A stretch of 64,000 nt of DNA from a virus, in the IMG/VR virus record IMGVR_UViG_3300044641_004408, positions 1 to 64,000 of that record, one strand, 5' to 3'. The notes under the pieces were generated by a model, which saw only the letters and a program-made list of their open reading frames with translations, searched no databases and had not been told where the DNA came from. The position numbers and the translations under genes were made by a program. The stretch's first letter is position 1. Each line of letters starts with the position of its first letter. Of the stretch, positions 31,494 through 41,400 are shown one piece after another.

Positions 31494-34400
31494 TTTATTT
31501 GAATTTTTAATTTTTCTACTATGTTATCAAAGTTACGATCTACAAATTCTTTTTTAGCATTTTCTTTAGCTTTTTTACTAGCCTTGCCTACTACTTCTTT
31601 GTATTCTTTTGCTAGTTCTGTTTCTGTTGTTTTTTCAGCTTTCTTTGCTGGCTTAGCTGTAGCACTATCGCCTTCTTCTGCAAGTCGGTCAGCTTCTTCT
31701 GAAGCTTTGTAGTACTCTGCTTCAAGTTGTTCTCTTGTTTCATATTCTTGTTTTATTAGTTCTTGTTCAAAAGCTTCAGCTTTAGCAATCTCTGCGTCTA
31801 TTATTTTTTCCGCAACTGTGCTATTCAAGTCAATTCCGGTTAACTCCTTAAACTTTTCAGCAGCTTCCCTTGCAACTCTGCTTTCCCCCATCCTAACAGC
31901 TTGAGAAGCTCCACTAGGATATGCAATCATAAAGTTTACAATGTCTTGTGGGGTTATCTCTTTACCATAATAATCGGACATTTCTTTTGCTCTAACGTCA
32001 ATTGGCGTACCTTCTTTATTAAAATAGGTTAAAGCCATTCCTCCTGTTATAAGATTCTCATCTCCAAATCTTTCAAAACCCTTTTGTGTTAATTTTCCTA
32101 AGCCATAATCAGCAATTAGTTGCTCTTCAGTTGTTAACTTACTTTCCTTTGGTTCAGCTACATATGTTTCTAGCACTTCTAAAGGATTCTTACTATTCTC
32201 TATAATAAATCTTTTACCTTCTTCATCACTTAATCCAGATGGCATTTCAGAAACTACTTCAGTAAAACGCTCTCCTTTATTAAAATCAAATTTGTCAATA
32301 TACTCGTCTAATGCTTTTTTTCTAGTAGAAGGCGACACTTCCTTGCCAGTCTTAGCATCTCTTACTATTAATTGACCTTTCTCGTATGCAACCTTTTGCC
32401 TACCTGACTTAGTTGTAAATGATTCTTTCTTTTCTTCTATAGGTGCTAATTCTGTTGGTTTAACTTCTACTTTTACTTCAGTTGGTTTAACTTCGGCTAT
32501 TGGATTATTATAAATTTCAATTAGAGATTTAGGTAATTCATTTAATGATATTTTCTTTTCTTCACCTTTTACATTTCTATAGATTGCATATCCTAATGTA
32601 TTTGTATTATTTTTTCTGCTAAATCTAATCCACCACATTTCATCAGCATCCCCTACCTTTCTCTTACCAAAAATATTATAGAATTTACCACTTTTTGCAG
32701 TGCTTGTATAGCTATCTAACCCTTCAACTTCAATGTTATCTTCAGTAACTTTAGTTGATTTAACTTCTGTTTGTGCTTTATTTGCTTCTTTTGAAGGAAC
32801 TTCAGTTGGTTTAACTTCTTTACTTGGATTATATTTTAATACGGGAACTTCTACTTTGATAAAATCACCGTCTATTTTAACTTTAAAATTAAGATTATTA
32901 TTTTTTAAATATTTTTCTAATCGCGCTAACGCTTCATCTTTATTTTCAAATTTAGCTCCATTCCATTTGCCTTCAGTATTATATTTTAAATCTTTAAATA
33001 AATTTGTTTTATCTATTGGAGTTATTTCTACTTCTTTTGTTTCACCTGTTTTTATATATTTATCATTTTTAATAAAATTATTCCATACTCTTAATCCATC
33101 AACAGATATAGATTTATCTTCTATTAATTCATGATTTGCAGGTAGAAATTTTTCTATTCTTTTAAAAGCATTTTTAATATCTAAAGGCTTATCATTTTTT
33201 GCATTAGCAGTTAAACTAAAACGATTTGTATTGTTTTTTATTTCTTTAAATGAAATTATACCTTTATTAGGCAATGTATAAAAAATATTTTTCTCTCCTT
33301 TATCATCGCCTAAATAAGTACTGACAGAAGAATTATCATCAAATTTTTCTGATTTTTGTAATTTATTAAAATATACATCTTCAGTTGGTTTAACTTCTTC
33401 GGTTACTTCAACTTCAGTAGGCTTAACTTCTGCTTTTAATTGCTCTAATTTTTCTGCTAACATTTTAGATGCTTCTTCCGATTTACCTTGCGCTGTCAGG
33501 TCTGCAAACTTCTGACTTTCTTCAGGTGTCATAGCATCAATCGCATCATATTCGTCAATTGCTTTTACAACTTTCTTTGTGCCTACAGGCTTTCCTTGTA
33601 ATGCTTCAAATTCAGCTTGACTTACTTCTTCTCCATCTACTATATATTTTTTACCACCAAATTCTTTTGAAGGCTTCTTTGCAATGTTATATACTTCTGC
33701 ATCTATTTTTTTAATCCTTTCTTCGTTGGTTTTTATTTCTTGATCTATACCTGCATGATAAGCTACATCTGTTGTTTGTTTTTGCTGTAGTAGATTTTGA
33801 TTAGCTTGGTTTATGTCATTTCTTTCAACCAATAATTCAATTGATTTTGCTCTATTTTCGCCCGTTACTGTTTCAGGTATTTTATCTGCAACTTGTGCTG
33901 CTTTTTCTGTAAAAATAATACCTTCTTGGTGCTGTTCAGGAGTAATAACATTGTTAGCTAAATCTCTATTTAAATTTATAAAAGAATCTTCTACTCCATT
34001 CTGAACCCCTTGTGTTGCAATTTGAGTAGCTAATGTTTTATTATTAGATGATGTTTTTGACCTCTCCATAGTAACTCCAGTAGCAACTTCTGTTACACCT
34101 CCCGGAACTTCTGCAATACCCTCTATAATTATGTCATCCCAATTTACTTTTTTACCTGATGCAATTTGAGCTGCTAATTCACCACCACTCCCCCCAGTTA
34201 TTTGTAACCCCGTTTCGCCAAGTCCAGCCAATAGTTTTTTGCTTAAACTTTTACCTACTGCACCAGCTGCAAACTTACCTGCAAAACCTGCTGTTAGTGC
34301 ATCAAAAACTAAAATAGGTACACCATATTTAGCTGCTGTACTCCTAATTTTTGCCATCTTTTTTTCATCAGAAAAAGCATTAATTAAACTTTCTTTATTT

Positions 34401-35254
34401 GATATATCAACACCGTTTTCAGATAGTGAATTTAAAATGTCTTGAGATGTAGATATGTTATAACCAGCTGCCGATTGTGATGCCAAGAAACCAGTAGCAG
34501 CTCCCGGCAAAGCACCAATACCAGCAAATGGCGCACCAGCCGCAGCACCCATTGCTACACCAGTAGGCACTGTTCTTTTACTTGCTTCAAATAATGATGA
34601 TAAAGAACTGGTAATAGTTTCAGCAATAAACTGAACACCCAATCCAGGACTATCTTTAAATATTCCTTTTAATCCTTTTTCTTGATACGCTTTCTCTGCT
34701 TTTGATTGAGGGAATGACTGCAATTCGGTTTGTAATTGAGCTATTTCGCCTAACTCTTCTGGACTTGGCCTTTTACCAGCTGACAAAATATTAGCCACCT
34801 TGCCCTGTATTTGGCCTTTAATAGCGGAAGATGTAAAATCAGCCAAAATAGAAGGATCTTCATCTTCTTCTAATACTTTTATTTTAGGCATTCCTAACAA
34901 TGATAAAGAAGGTTCAATTGATATTTTTTGCTTTTTAGGAGCTTTTGTACCCTCCGCCTGCATTAAAAAACCTTTTTCAGCAAATGCTTTACCTTTTTTA
35001 AAGTCTGGCGATAGTGATTGAGTAGGAGAAGAAACGGAAGGTGAAACTGCTTGGTCTTTTTTTTTTAAACCAAATGTATCTGCAAAAGAATCATAAGTTT
35101 CTGGTACATCAAATTGATTGTCTTTTAAATATGAATAGTATTTAGAAGCATTATCGTAATTAGACAAAGTGCCTTTAAATGAATTAAAATCAGGAGCTAC
35201 ATCAGCTCCATTGGCTTTTAAATACTTATAATATTGTTCAAATTGATCTGGCAT
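31481..35254 (-). CDS. Giant internal-virion-type protein, 1257 aa
   Basis: At 1257 residues this is the third-largest protein in the adhesion and structural part. Early residues repeat a short YYKYLKANGADVAPDFNSFKG-like motif (first 70 residues, two copies). Residues about 205-270 are Gly/Ala-rich and hydrophobic (VAMGAAAGAPFAGIGALPGAATGF), like a membrane-active segment. The middle is acidic with repeats of EVKPTEV type, then a helical C terminus rich in Ala, Glu and Lys. There is no known enzymatic motif. The composition fits an ejected protein that crosses the envelope with the DNA. Confidence 0.55.
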   Translation of the reverse strand: MPDQFEQYYKYLKANGADVAPDFNSFKGTLSNYDNASKYYSYLKDNQFDVPETYDSFADTFGLKKKDQAVSPSVSSPTQSLSPDFKKGKAFAEKGFLMQAEGTKAPKKQKISIEPSLSLLGMPKIKVLEEDEDPSILADFTSSAIKGQIQGKVANILSAGKRPSPEELGEIAQLQTELQSFPQSKAEKAYQEKGLKGIFKDSPGLGVQFIAETITSSLSSLFEASKRTVPTGVAMGAAAGAPFAGIGALPGAATGFLASQSAAGYNISTSQDILNSLSENGVDISNKESLINAFSDEKKMAKIRSTAAKYGVPILVFDALTAGFAGKFAAGAVGKSLSKKLLAGLGETGLQITGGSGGELAAQIASGKKVNWDDIIIEGIAEVPGGVTEVATGVTMERSKTSSNNKTLATQIATQGVQNGVEDSFINLNRDLANNVITPEQHQEGIIFTEKAAQVADKIPETVTGENRAKSIELLVERNDINQANQNLLQQKQTTDVAYHAGIDQEIKTNEERIKKIDAEVYNIAKKPSKEFGGKKYIVDGEEVSQAEFEALQGKPVGTKKVVKAIDEYDAIDAMTPEESQKFADLTAQGKSEEASKMLAEKLEQLKAEVKPTEVEVTEEVKPTEDVYFNKLQKSEKFDDNSSVSTYLGDDKGEKNIFYTLPNKGIISFKEIKNNTNRFSLTANAKNDKPLDIKNAFKRIEKFLPANHELIEDKSISVDGLRVWNNFIKNDKYIKTGETKEVEITPIDKTNLFKDLKYNTEGKWNGAKFENKDEALARLEKYLKNNNLNFKVKIDGDFIKVEVPVLKYNPSKEVKPTEVPSKEANKAQTEVKSTKVTEDNIEVEGLDSYTSTAKSGKFYNIFGKRKVGDADEMWWIRFSRKNNTNTLGYAIYRNVKGEEKKISLNELPKSLIEIYNNPIAEVKPTEVKVEVKPTELAPIEEKKESFTTKSGRQKVAYEKGQLIVRDAKTGKEVSPSTRKKALDEYIDKFDFNKGERFTEVVSEMPSGLSDEEGKRFIIENSKNPLEVLETYVAEPKESKLTTEEQLIADYGLGKLTQKGFERFGDENLITGGMALTYFNKEGTPIDVRAKEMSDYYGKEITPQDIVNFMIAYPSGASQAVRMGESRVAREAAEKFKELTGIDLNSTVAEKIIDAEIAKAEAFEQELIKQEYETREQLEAEYYKASEEADRLAEEGDSATAKPAKKAEKTTETELAKEYKEVVGKASKKAKENAKKEFVDRNFDNIVEKLKIQIKCPT

Positions 35255-35263
35255 AGTTATTTT

Positions 35264-36577
35264 TTATTTTTTCCAAGCAATACCTGATTTGGATTTTGTA
35301 TTAGGTTTTCCAAAACTAGGTTGACGTCCCTTACCCGGTTCTGTATTATATTTTAATTGATAATTCTCCATACTTTGTCTTGTAATAGTTCCAAAATTTT
35401 TGTTAATCAATTTTTCTGGCTTGCCATTTACAAACTCAATGTTAAAGTTTTTTATTTCTCTAGGTGCTTTTATAATATCAAACAATTCAGCAGGTAGTTT
35501 TTCTTTTGGAAGATTAACAACACCGCTTATAGGGTTCCCGTTAACATCAACATAAGTACCATTTATAATCTTATTACCACTTTTTAAATCTTGATCGGGT
35601 ATTACATCCATTATATTACCCTCTACAACTGCTACATTACCCGCAGCATTAGCTTTGGCTCTGGCATCCTTTCTGCCTTCATAATACAATTTAGAAAAAT
35701 CAGCTTTCCCTGTAGATACTGGACCAGTTGGCTTTTTAATTAAAGCATAACCAGCAACAAAATCTTCTGGGGTTTCTATTTTAGGTATTACAACCTTCTT
35801 TGTTTGAGGATCTGTGTATTGAAATGCTTCACCGAACTCTTTCTGTGCAGCAGCAAATACATTAGCATCCTTCATTAAATTATTAAAATTCTTTGCAGTT
35901 GACGGTTTTGTCTTATATTCATTAATTGCATTTATTGCAACTGTTTCCGCTAATTCTGGAGTTATATAAGATGTTTTTGTATATTGAACCTCACCAGTTG
36001 GTAATTTTGTTGGTACTTCTTTTGTAGGCAATGTTAACCCACCCCACACATTTTTAGTAAAATCTACATCGTCATATTTCTTATTAAAATCAAATTTAAA
36101 TAAATCTACTGGCTTGTAACCTGCGTAAATTGGCTTTTGACTATCTTGAACCGCTTCCATGAATCCATCGGGTATTTCTAATCCCTGTGATGCCATTCGG
36201 CTGTAAGTATTTTGTGCCACTTTATTTTCAGCATATGCTTGTTTTGACATAGATATGTCAGATAAAATATCTTTAAAACCAGCCAAATATTGAGATTGAG
36301 CTTCTGCGCCATATTTAGAAGGATTCAATATGCGATCTCTGTTTTGAAAGTAAAATTGCTTATTGTCATTATACTTCTTTAATACAATATCTTGATCTTG
36401 AGATCGCATACCAGCTGGATTAATTGATTTCTCATAATCCATAAAATATCTATCTAAAGCTTCTCTTTTGGCTTGGTTTCTTTGCTCAAGTTGAATAGCT
36501 AAATTAACTGGCTTAGATGTATCTATTTTTACACCTTTAAAGTATGGGTTTATTCCTAATAATCCTGTAGCTGCCAT
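35264..36577 (-). CDS. Structural or internal protein, 437 aa
   Basis: A 437-residue soluble protein with a helical, basic N-terminal half (LEQRNQAKREALDRYF...) and a beta-containing second half (VEGNIMDVIPDQDL, INGTYVDVNG). It ends in a Ser/Gly/Lys-rich tail. It lies 13 bases from the ejection-type protein at 36591. Unassigned; an internal virion role is inferred from the neighbourhood. Confidence 0.5.
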   Translation of the reverse strand: MAATGLLGINPYFKGVKIDTSKPVNLAIQLEQRNQAKREALDRYFMDYEKSINPAGMRSQDQDIVLKKYNDNKQFYFQNRDRILNPSKYGAEAQSQYLAGFKDILSDISMSKQAYAENKVAQNTYSRMASQGLEIPDGFMEAVQDSQKPIYAGYKPVDLFKFDFNKKYDDVDFTKNVWGGLTLPTKEVPTKLPTGEVQYTKTSYITPELAETVAINAINEYKTKPSTAKNFNNLMKDANVFAAAQKEFGEAFQYTDPQTKKVVIPKIETPEDFVAGYALIKKPTGPVSTGKADFSKLYYEGRKDARAKANAAGNVAVVEGNIMDVIPDQDLKSGNKIINGTYVDVNGNPISGVVNLPKEKLPAELFDIIKAPREIKNFNIEFVNGKPEKLINKNFGTITRQSMENYQLKYNTEPGKGRQPSFGKPNTKSKSGIAWKK

Positions 36578-36590
36578 TTTAAATTATTTA

Positions 36591-37394
36591 TTATCCTCCG
36601 TATGATTTTCCAAAAATTGATTTAAACCCTGCTTTTGGCTGGGTTCCGTATGATTTTCCAAAAATTGATTTAAATCCAGTTGAATTTGGATTTGTAACAC
36701 CATATTTACTAAAATCAGTATTGCTACTAAATTGCCCGGTATTGGTTCCAAAATTACCTAATGCTGATTTTGCATCAATACTATTGCCAGCCCCACCAAC
36801 ACCCATCATACCAACAGAAGCCAAATTGCCTAATGCGCCAAATGTGTTTTGAACATCTTGAGAATACTGTTCATTAGCAGCTTGAGCTTTCAATTGTTTT
36901 AAACCAAATTGACGATTATAGGGAGTCATTTTATTAATATCAAATTGCTGCATTAAGTCTGCATTTTTCATTTGAGTAGCAGCTCCTAATTGACCAAATC
37001 TTTGATTTCTTTGAGCTTCTGCTTGTGCGCCTAATCTTTGCATAGCTGCGTTTTGACCTGCCTCTAATCTACTAATACCACCTATAGCAGACCTTCTATC
37101 TTGCAATGCTCCTAACCCTTGAGCTGCCGCTCTTCTAGCTTCCATTGCTCCTAACTGATATTGCTGAGATTGATAAGCATTTTCATTAGCCCTATTTAAT
37201 GCTTGTTGGTAATATTCACTAATAGGTTTACTACCTCCATACAAAGGGCTTTGTTTAGCGTATTCGTCTAATTCTCTTTCACGAGATTTTCTTCTTTTAT
37301 TAGACCCGATAGCCGATATGCCACCCGCTAAAGCGCCAGTACCTGCTGTAATTGCTGCTATACCACCGCCAACGCCTAATACTGCAAAACTCAT
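36591..37394 (-). CDS. Internal-virion/ejection-type protein, 267 aa, with duplicated tail
   Basis: An Ala/Gly/Gln-rich helical protein. The first 30 residues form a hydrophobic Gly-rich segment (GGGIAAITAGTGALAGGISAIG), and residues 60-185 are a long polar helix (EARRAAAQGLGALQDRRSAIGG). This resembles small ejection proteins of T7- and P22-type phages in composition. The C terminus holds two copies of FKSIFGKSYG, matching a 29-base direct repeat in DNA at 36598 and 36646. It overlaps the cupin-like gene by 4 bases. Confidence 0.6.
   Translation of the reverse strand: MSFAVLGVGGGIAAITAGTGALAGGISAIGSNKRRKSRERELDEYAKQSPLYGGSKPISEYYQQALNRANENAYQSQQYQLGAMEARRAAAQGLGALQDRRSAIGGISRLEAGQNAAMQRLGAQAEAQRNQRFGQLGAATQMKNADLMQQFDINKMTPYNRQFGLKQLKAQAANEQYSQDVQNTFGALGNLASVGMMGVGGAGNSIDAKSALGNFGTNTGQFSSNTDFSKYGVTNPNSTGFKSIFGKSYGTQPKAGFKSIFGKSYGG
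36598..36674. repeat. 29-base direct repeat pair at the 3' end of a structural gene
   Basis: The block at 36598-36626 (starting CCGTATGATTTTCC) is repeated exactly at 36646-36674, 48 bases apart. In the minus frame each copy encodes FKSIFGKSYG, so the end of the protein has been duplicated recently. Confidence 0.75.
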
Positions 37395-37888
37395 AATTCC
37401 AAATTTTTAATGTTATTTAAAATTTCTCTATATTCTTTGCCTACATCTGAACCAGTAATCTGATTAATATAAGGCTCTAATATTTTATCTTCTATTGATT
37501 CAACTATCTTCTCTATTTCCTCTTCACTTAAATCATTGTATTCAGATTTCATTCCGTCTATTCTGTGAAACGTAGTCCAAATACAATCTTCTAATATATA
37601 TAAAACTCTTCTTGTTCCCGGCTTTGTTATTCCAGTATAAGGAGCTGTTATTTCGTACCACTCTTGCGCATCAATAGATACAGCAGCTTTTCCATAAGAA
37701 ACAACATACGGATGTTCTGTTTTATGTATCTTACTTGTCCATAAAGTTCCAGCGGGCATAAAGATTTCTCTTATATACATTCCTTCTGTAAATTTATGAA
37801 CCAACGGAGCGTCTATTAATTCATCAGGGAATTGCATCATTGCAGCTTCAATATTATCTACAACCTCGTCATTTTCCCTAATTATCAT
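37391..37888 (-). CDS. Cupin-like fold protein of the virion cluster
   Basis: The middle of this 165-residue protein (about 40-110) reads MYIREIFMPAGTLWTSKIHKTEHPYVVSYGKAAV. It has the cupin two-motif rhythm with possible metal ligands His (IHKTEHP) and a second strand near CIWTTFHRIDG. Such proteins occur beside structural genes in many phages without a known role. The end is acidic helical. It overlaps the next gene at 37888 by one base. Confidence 0.6.
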   Translation of the reverse strand: MIIRENDEVVDNIEAAMMQFPDELIDAPLVHKFTEGMYIREIFMPAGTLWTSKIHKTEHPYVVSYGKAAVSIDAQEWYEITAPYTGITKPGTRRVLYILEDCIWTTFHRIDGMKSEYNDLSEEEIEKIVESIEDKILEPYINQITGSDVGKEYREILNNIKNLEL

Positions 37889-38436
37889 TATCTATTATTC
37901 AATGGTGAATTAATATACTTAGTCGTTGCGCTGTTCAAATATACGAAAGAATTTGCACTTGCTTTCTCAAATTTTATAACCATATAATTGCCTTTTAAAC
38001 TATCCCCCTCTATTAGCCCTCCCGGACTGCTAGAATCCCTTAAAAACGATGCTTGATACTCAGACTCCAAAGATACAAAATCAGACTCTAAAAGCTGACT
38101 TGACTGCTTTACGCTTGTACTTCCTCCTGTTTCCATTTGCGTATATATTACCGGGCAAGCCCATGTGGTATTGCCTGTTTCCATTACTGAAATCCATGTC
38201 TTTTTATCCAATGAATTTGCGTTAAATACGTTGGTTATTGAGGCATTATATTGAGTGCCATAGAAATTACAGAAAGGAGCTGTCCCATGCTCCCAAATTT
38301 GACCATTTTTAAAGGTAAACATGGTAACATTAACAACACCCATAAATTCAGGGAAATACGAATAAAAAGCCTCAAATGCATTAGCATTTTCATCAAATGA
38401 TATTGTATAAGGGTCTTGGTGAAATATTAATGCCAT
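37888..38436 (-). CDS. Structural protein, 182 aa
   Basis: An aromatic, beta-rich 182-residue protein (YSYFPEFMGVVNVTMFTFKNGQIWEHG) placed directly after the nozzle gene. Similar small proteins lie next to tail hub genes in Bacteroidota podoviruses, where they form part of the tail tip. Position and composition support a tail-tip or virion protein; no named family recognised. Confidence 0.55.
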   Translation of the reverse strand: MALIFHQDPYTISFDENANAFEAFYSYFPEFMGVVNVTMFTFKNGQIWEHGTAPFCNFYGTQYNASITNVFNANSLDKKTWISVMETGNTTWACPVIYTQMETGGSTSVKQSSQLLESDFVSLESEYQASFLRDSSSPGGLIEGDSLKGNYMVIKFEKASANSFVYLNSATTKYINSPLNNR

Positions 38437-38454
38437 TTTTTTAAATTTTATTTT

Positions 38455-41400
38455 TTAACAGCTTCCGTCAAACATTGTAACACTTAATGTACCGCCGTCT
38501 GCTACAACTTGTGCGCTAAATACCCTACTTGTTGATGTTGCAGGTCCGCAATTAAGATTTGATGATGTATCTACAACTTCAACAGAGTCATTGCTTACAT
38601 TTGTATAAGATACTACTATACTTCTAGATGCACCAGTCTGTGTTGTTGAAGCAGATGCACCATCACCAGCAACTATTGGGAATACTGCACCATCTACTTG
38701 AACTCCATTAACAGTTATATTTGTTATTGATGTGCCAGCAGTGCTATTAGTAATATCAACAAATGCATAACCAAGTGTTGTTGTTGTTGTTGTTGGTGCA
38801 GCAGTTGTCGTAGTTGTTGGCGCAGCAGTTGTTGTAGTTGTAACTCCACTACAAGGTGTAACTGCACCCATAATACCAGTTGTTGCTACAAATACAGCGT
38901 ATTTAGTAGAACCACCGAACTGCATGAATCTAATGCCTGAAACAGGTGGGTTATATTCAGTTCCTGCTGCAGTTGTTGATGAATTATACAATTGAGCGCC
39001 AGTTACTGGCACATTACCCAAATCTCCTTTTTGATATACCAAACCTCCATCACCAGTCCCAGTAAAGCAAGCTGATGATTCAGTTCCAAAAGTGTTGCTA
39101 CTTCTTGCAAAAGCAATTCCGGGAAGTGTTGTTGTAGTAGTTGTTGGAGCAAGAGTTGTCGTAGTTGTTGTTGGATTAACACAATTTACAACCGCTCCTG
39201 AACTTACTCCTTTATTGCCACTAAAATCCATTATAGCTACATAATAAGTTGCATTTCCTAAAGAAGTATATGTATATTCTGTAGCTCCGCTTAAAAGCTC
39301 TCTAGTTCCTGAATTACCTACTTTAGTTAAAGCATCTGAAGCAGATATAGAGCTTGCAGCTATAAATTCAAAACTTCCTGTTCCTCCACTAAATCCATTA
39401 GCCAATACAGTTCCTGTACCCACTCCACCAGTACACCCTGAAGTTACGCTTAAAGTAACTGGCGGAAGAGTGGTTGTTGTTGTAGGAGCAATTGTTGTAG
39501 TGGTGGTAGTTGTTGGAGCAACGGTTGTTGTTGTCGTTGGAGCAACAGTCGTAGTTGTTGTTGGAGCCGCAGTAGTTGTCGTTGGAGCAACAGTTGTTGT
39601 TGTAGTAGGAGTCCCAGTTGTAGTTGTAGTTGTTGGAGGTGGACAAGTAGCTGTTTTACAATTACCTACAGGAGTTATAGTTCCTGTACCAGATACAATT
39701 TCAACTTGTAATAATCCACCAACTACAGCTGCACAAATATATTTTTTACCCCCTGTTGCATATACATAGTTGATGTTTGACCCGTAACAATTAAATGTAG
39801 CCACTTCCCCGCCAACCGATGTGAAATTAACTTCAACACAATTACAAGGGTCTGAACTAAATGTTGTTGTTGTTGTTGTTGGAGCAACAGTTGTAGTAGT
39901 TGTTGGAGTTGCAGTTGTTGTTGTGGTTGTAGGAGCAGCAGTTGTTGTGGTTGTAGGATTACAAGATGCACCAATATCTGCAAAAATGTATTCAGAAGTA
40001 GAAGTAACGCTATCTAATCGCGCACAAACAATAATACTCGGACCTCTATTCACACGACTATTATTAATTGTAGTCCCTGCGCAATTAACATATGAAAAAG
40101 GATATGACTCTCTACTATCAGTACCATCATCGGCATAAACAGTGTAGTTAAAACAAGTTATTGCAGCAGTTGTGGTTGTGGTTGTCGGACCTGCGGTAGT
40201 TGTGGTTGTTGGACCAGCGGTTGTAGTTGTAGTTGTTGGATTACAGGATGCACCAATATCTGCAAAAATATATTCAGAAGTAGAAGTAACGCTATCTAAT
40301 TGCGCACAAATAATAAGCGCAGCCCCTCTATTGATACGACTACTATTTATTGTAGTTCCTGAGCAATTAATGTATGAAAAATCATAAGATTCTCTACCAT
40401 CAGTACCATTATCGGCATAAACAGTATAGTTAAAACAAGCTACTGGAGCAGTTGTGGTTGTGGTTGTCGGACCTGCGGTAGTTGTAGTTGTCGGACCTGC
40501 GGTTGTAGTTGTAGTTATGCTACAAGAAGAACCAAGATTTGCAAAAATATAAGGAGAATCAGAAGTAACACTATCTTCTTGCGCACAAACAGTAATTCCC
40601 GGACCTTTATTCACACGACTGCCATTAACTAAAACTCCAGCGCAATTAAGGTAAGAGAAATCATAGGATTCTCTATCTTGTGTACCATCATCGGCATAAA
40701 CAAAATAGTTAAAACAAGATATAGGTGCTACAGTTGTTGTAGTAGTTGTTGTAGGAGGACAAGAAGCTGTTTTACAGTTCCCAACAGGAGTTAAAGTGCC
40801 TGTTCCAGATACAATTGAAGCTTGTAAAAGACCACCAACTACTGATGCACAAATATACCTAATCCCTGCTGTTGCATAAACGTAATTTACGTTTACACCA
40901 TAACAATTCAATGTAGCAACATCGCCACCTACTGATGTAATATTAACTTCAACACAATCACAAGGTTCAGGACTAAATGTAGTAGTAGTAGTAGCAGGTG
41001 CAGAAGTTGTTGTAGTTGTTGTAGGTGCAGCTGTAGTAGTTGTTGTAGTAGTAGCAGGTGTATATCTATTAATTTCTTCCAAAGCAATAATATATTTATT
41101 AGTATTTGCATCAAATACACCATAAATACATGGATCACCGGTGTAAACTCCAGCGTCAGAAACTCCATTATTTAAATCTTTTCTAAAAGCTGCTGTTTTA
41201 TCAACGAAGAAAGCGTTAGTTTTATAAAGAATACTAATTGGTTCAATCCCATTTTGGCTTAATCTACATACTACACCTCTATAATTATCTACAAAATAGT
41301 CTGCAAAGTTATTCCATGCAAGGCTTGTTGCTGCATCTCCAATACCGTAATCACCTGCATAATACTGTATCTTGTTAATTAACTGGTTACTATTTGCTTG

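Noticed and set aside
39470-40387. Plus-strand frames rich in Val-Val-Val (39470, 39821, 40172) and minus-strand Leu/Gln- or Asn-rich frames in the same area
   Set aside because: Shadows of the Thr-linker DNA (GTT/ACA repeats) of the nozzle gene, read in other frames.
38760-41070. Regularly spaced repeats considered as a CRISPR array
   Set aside because: The repeats are in-frame coding modules of about 280 bases with Thr linkers, not short palindromic repeats with unique spacers, and no cas genes are present.
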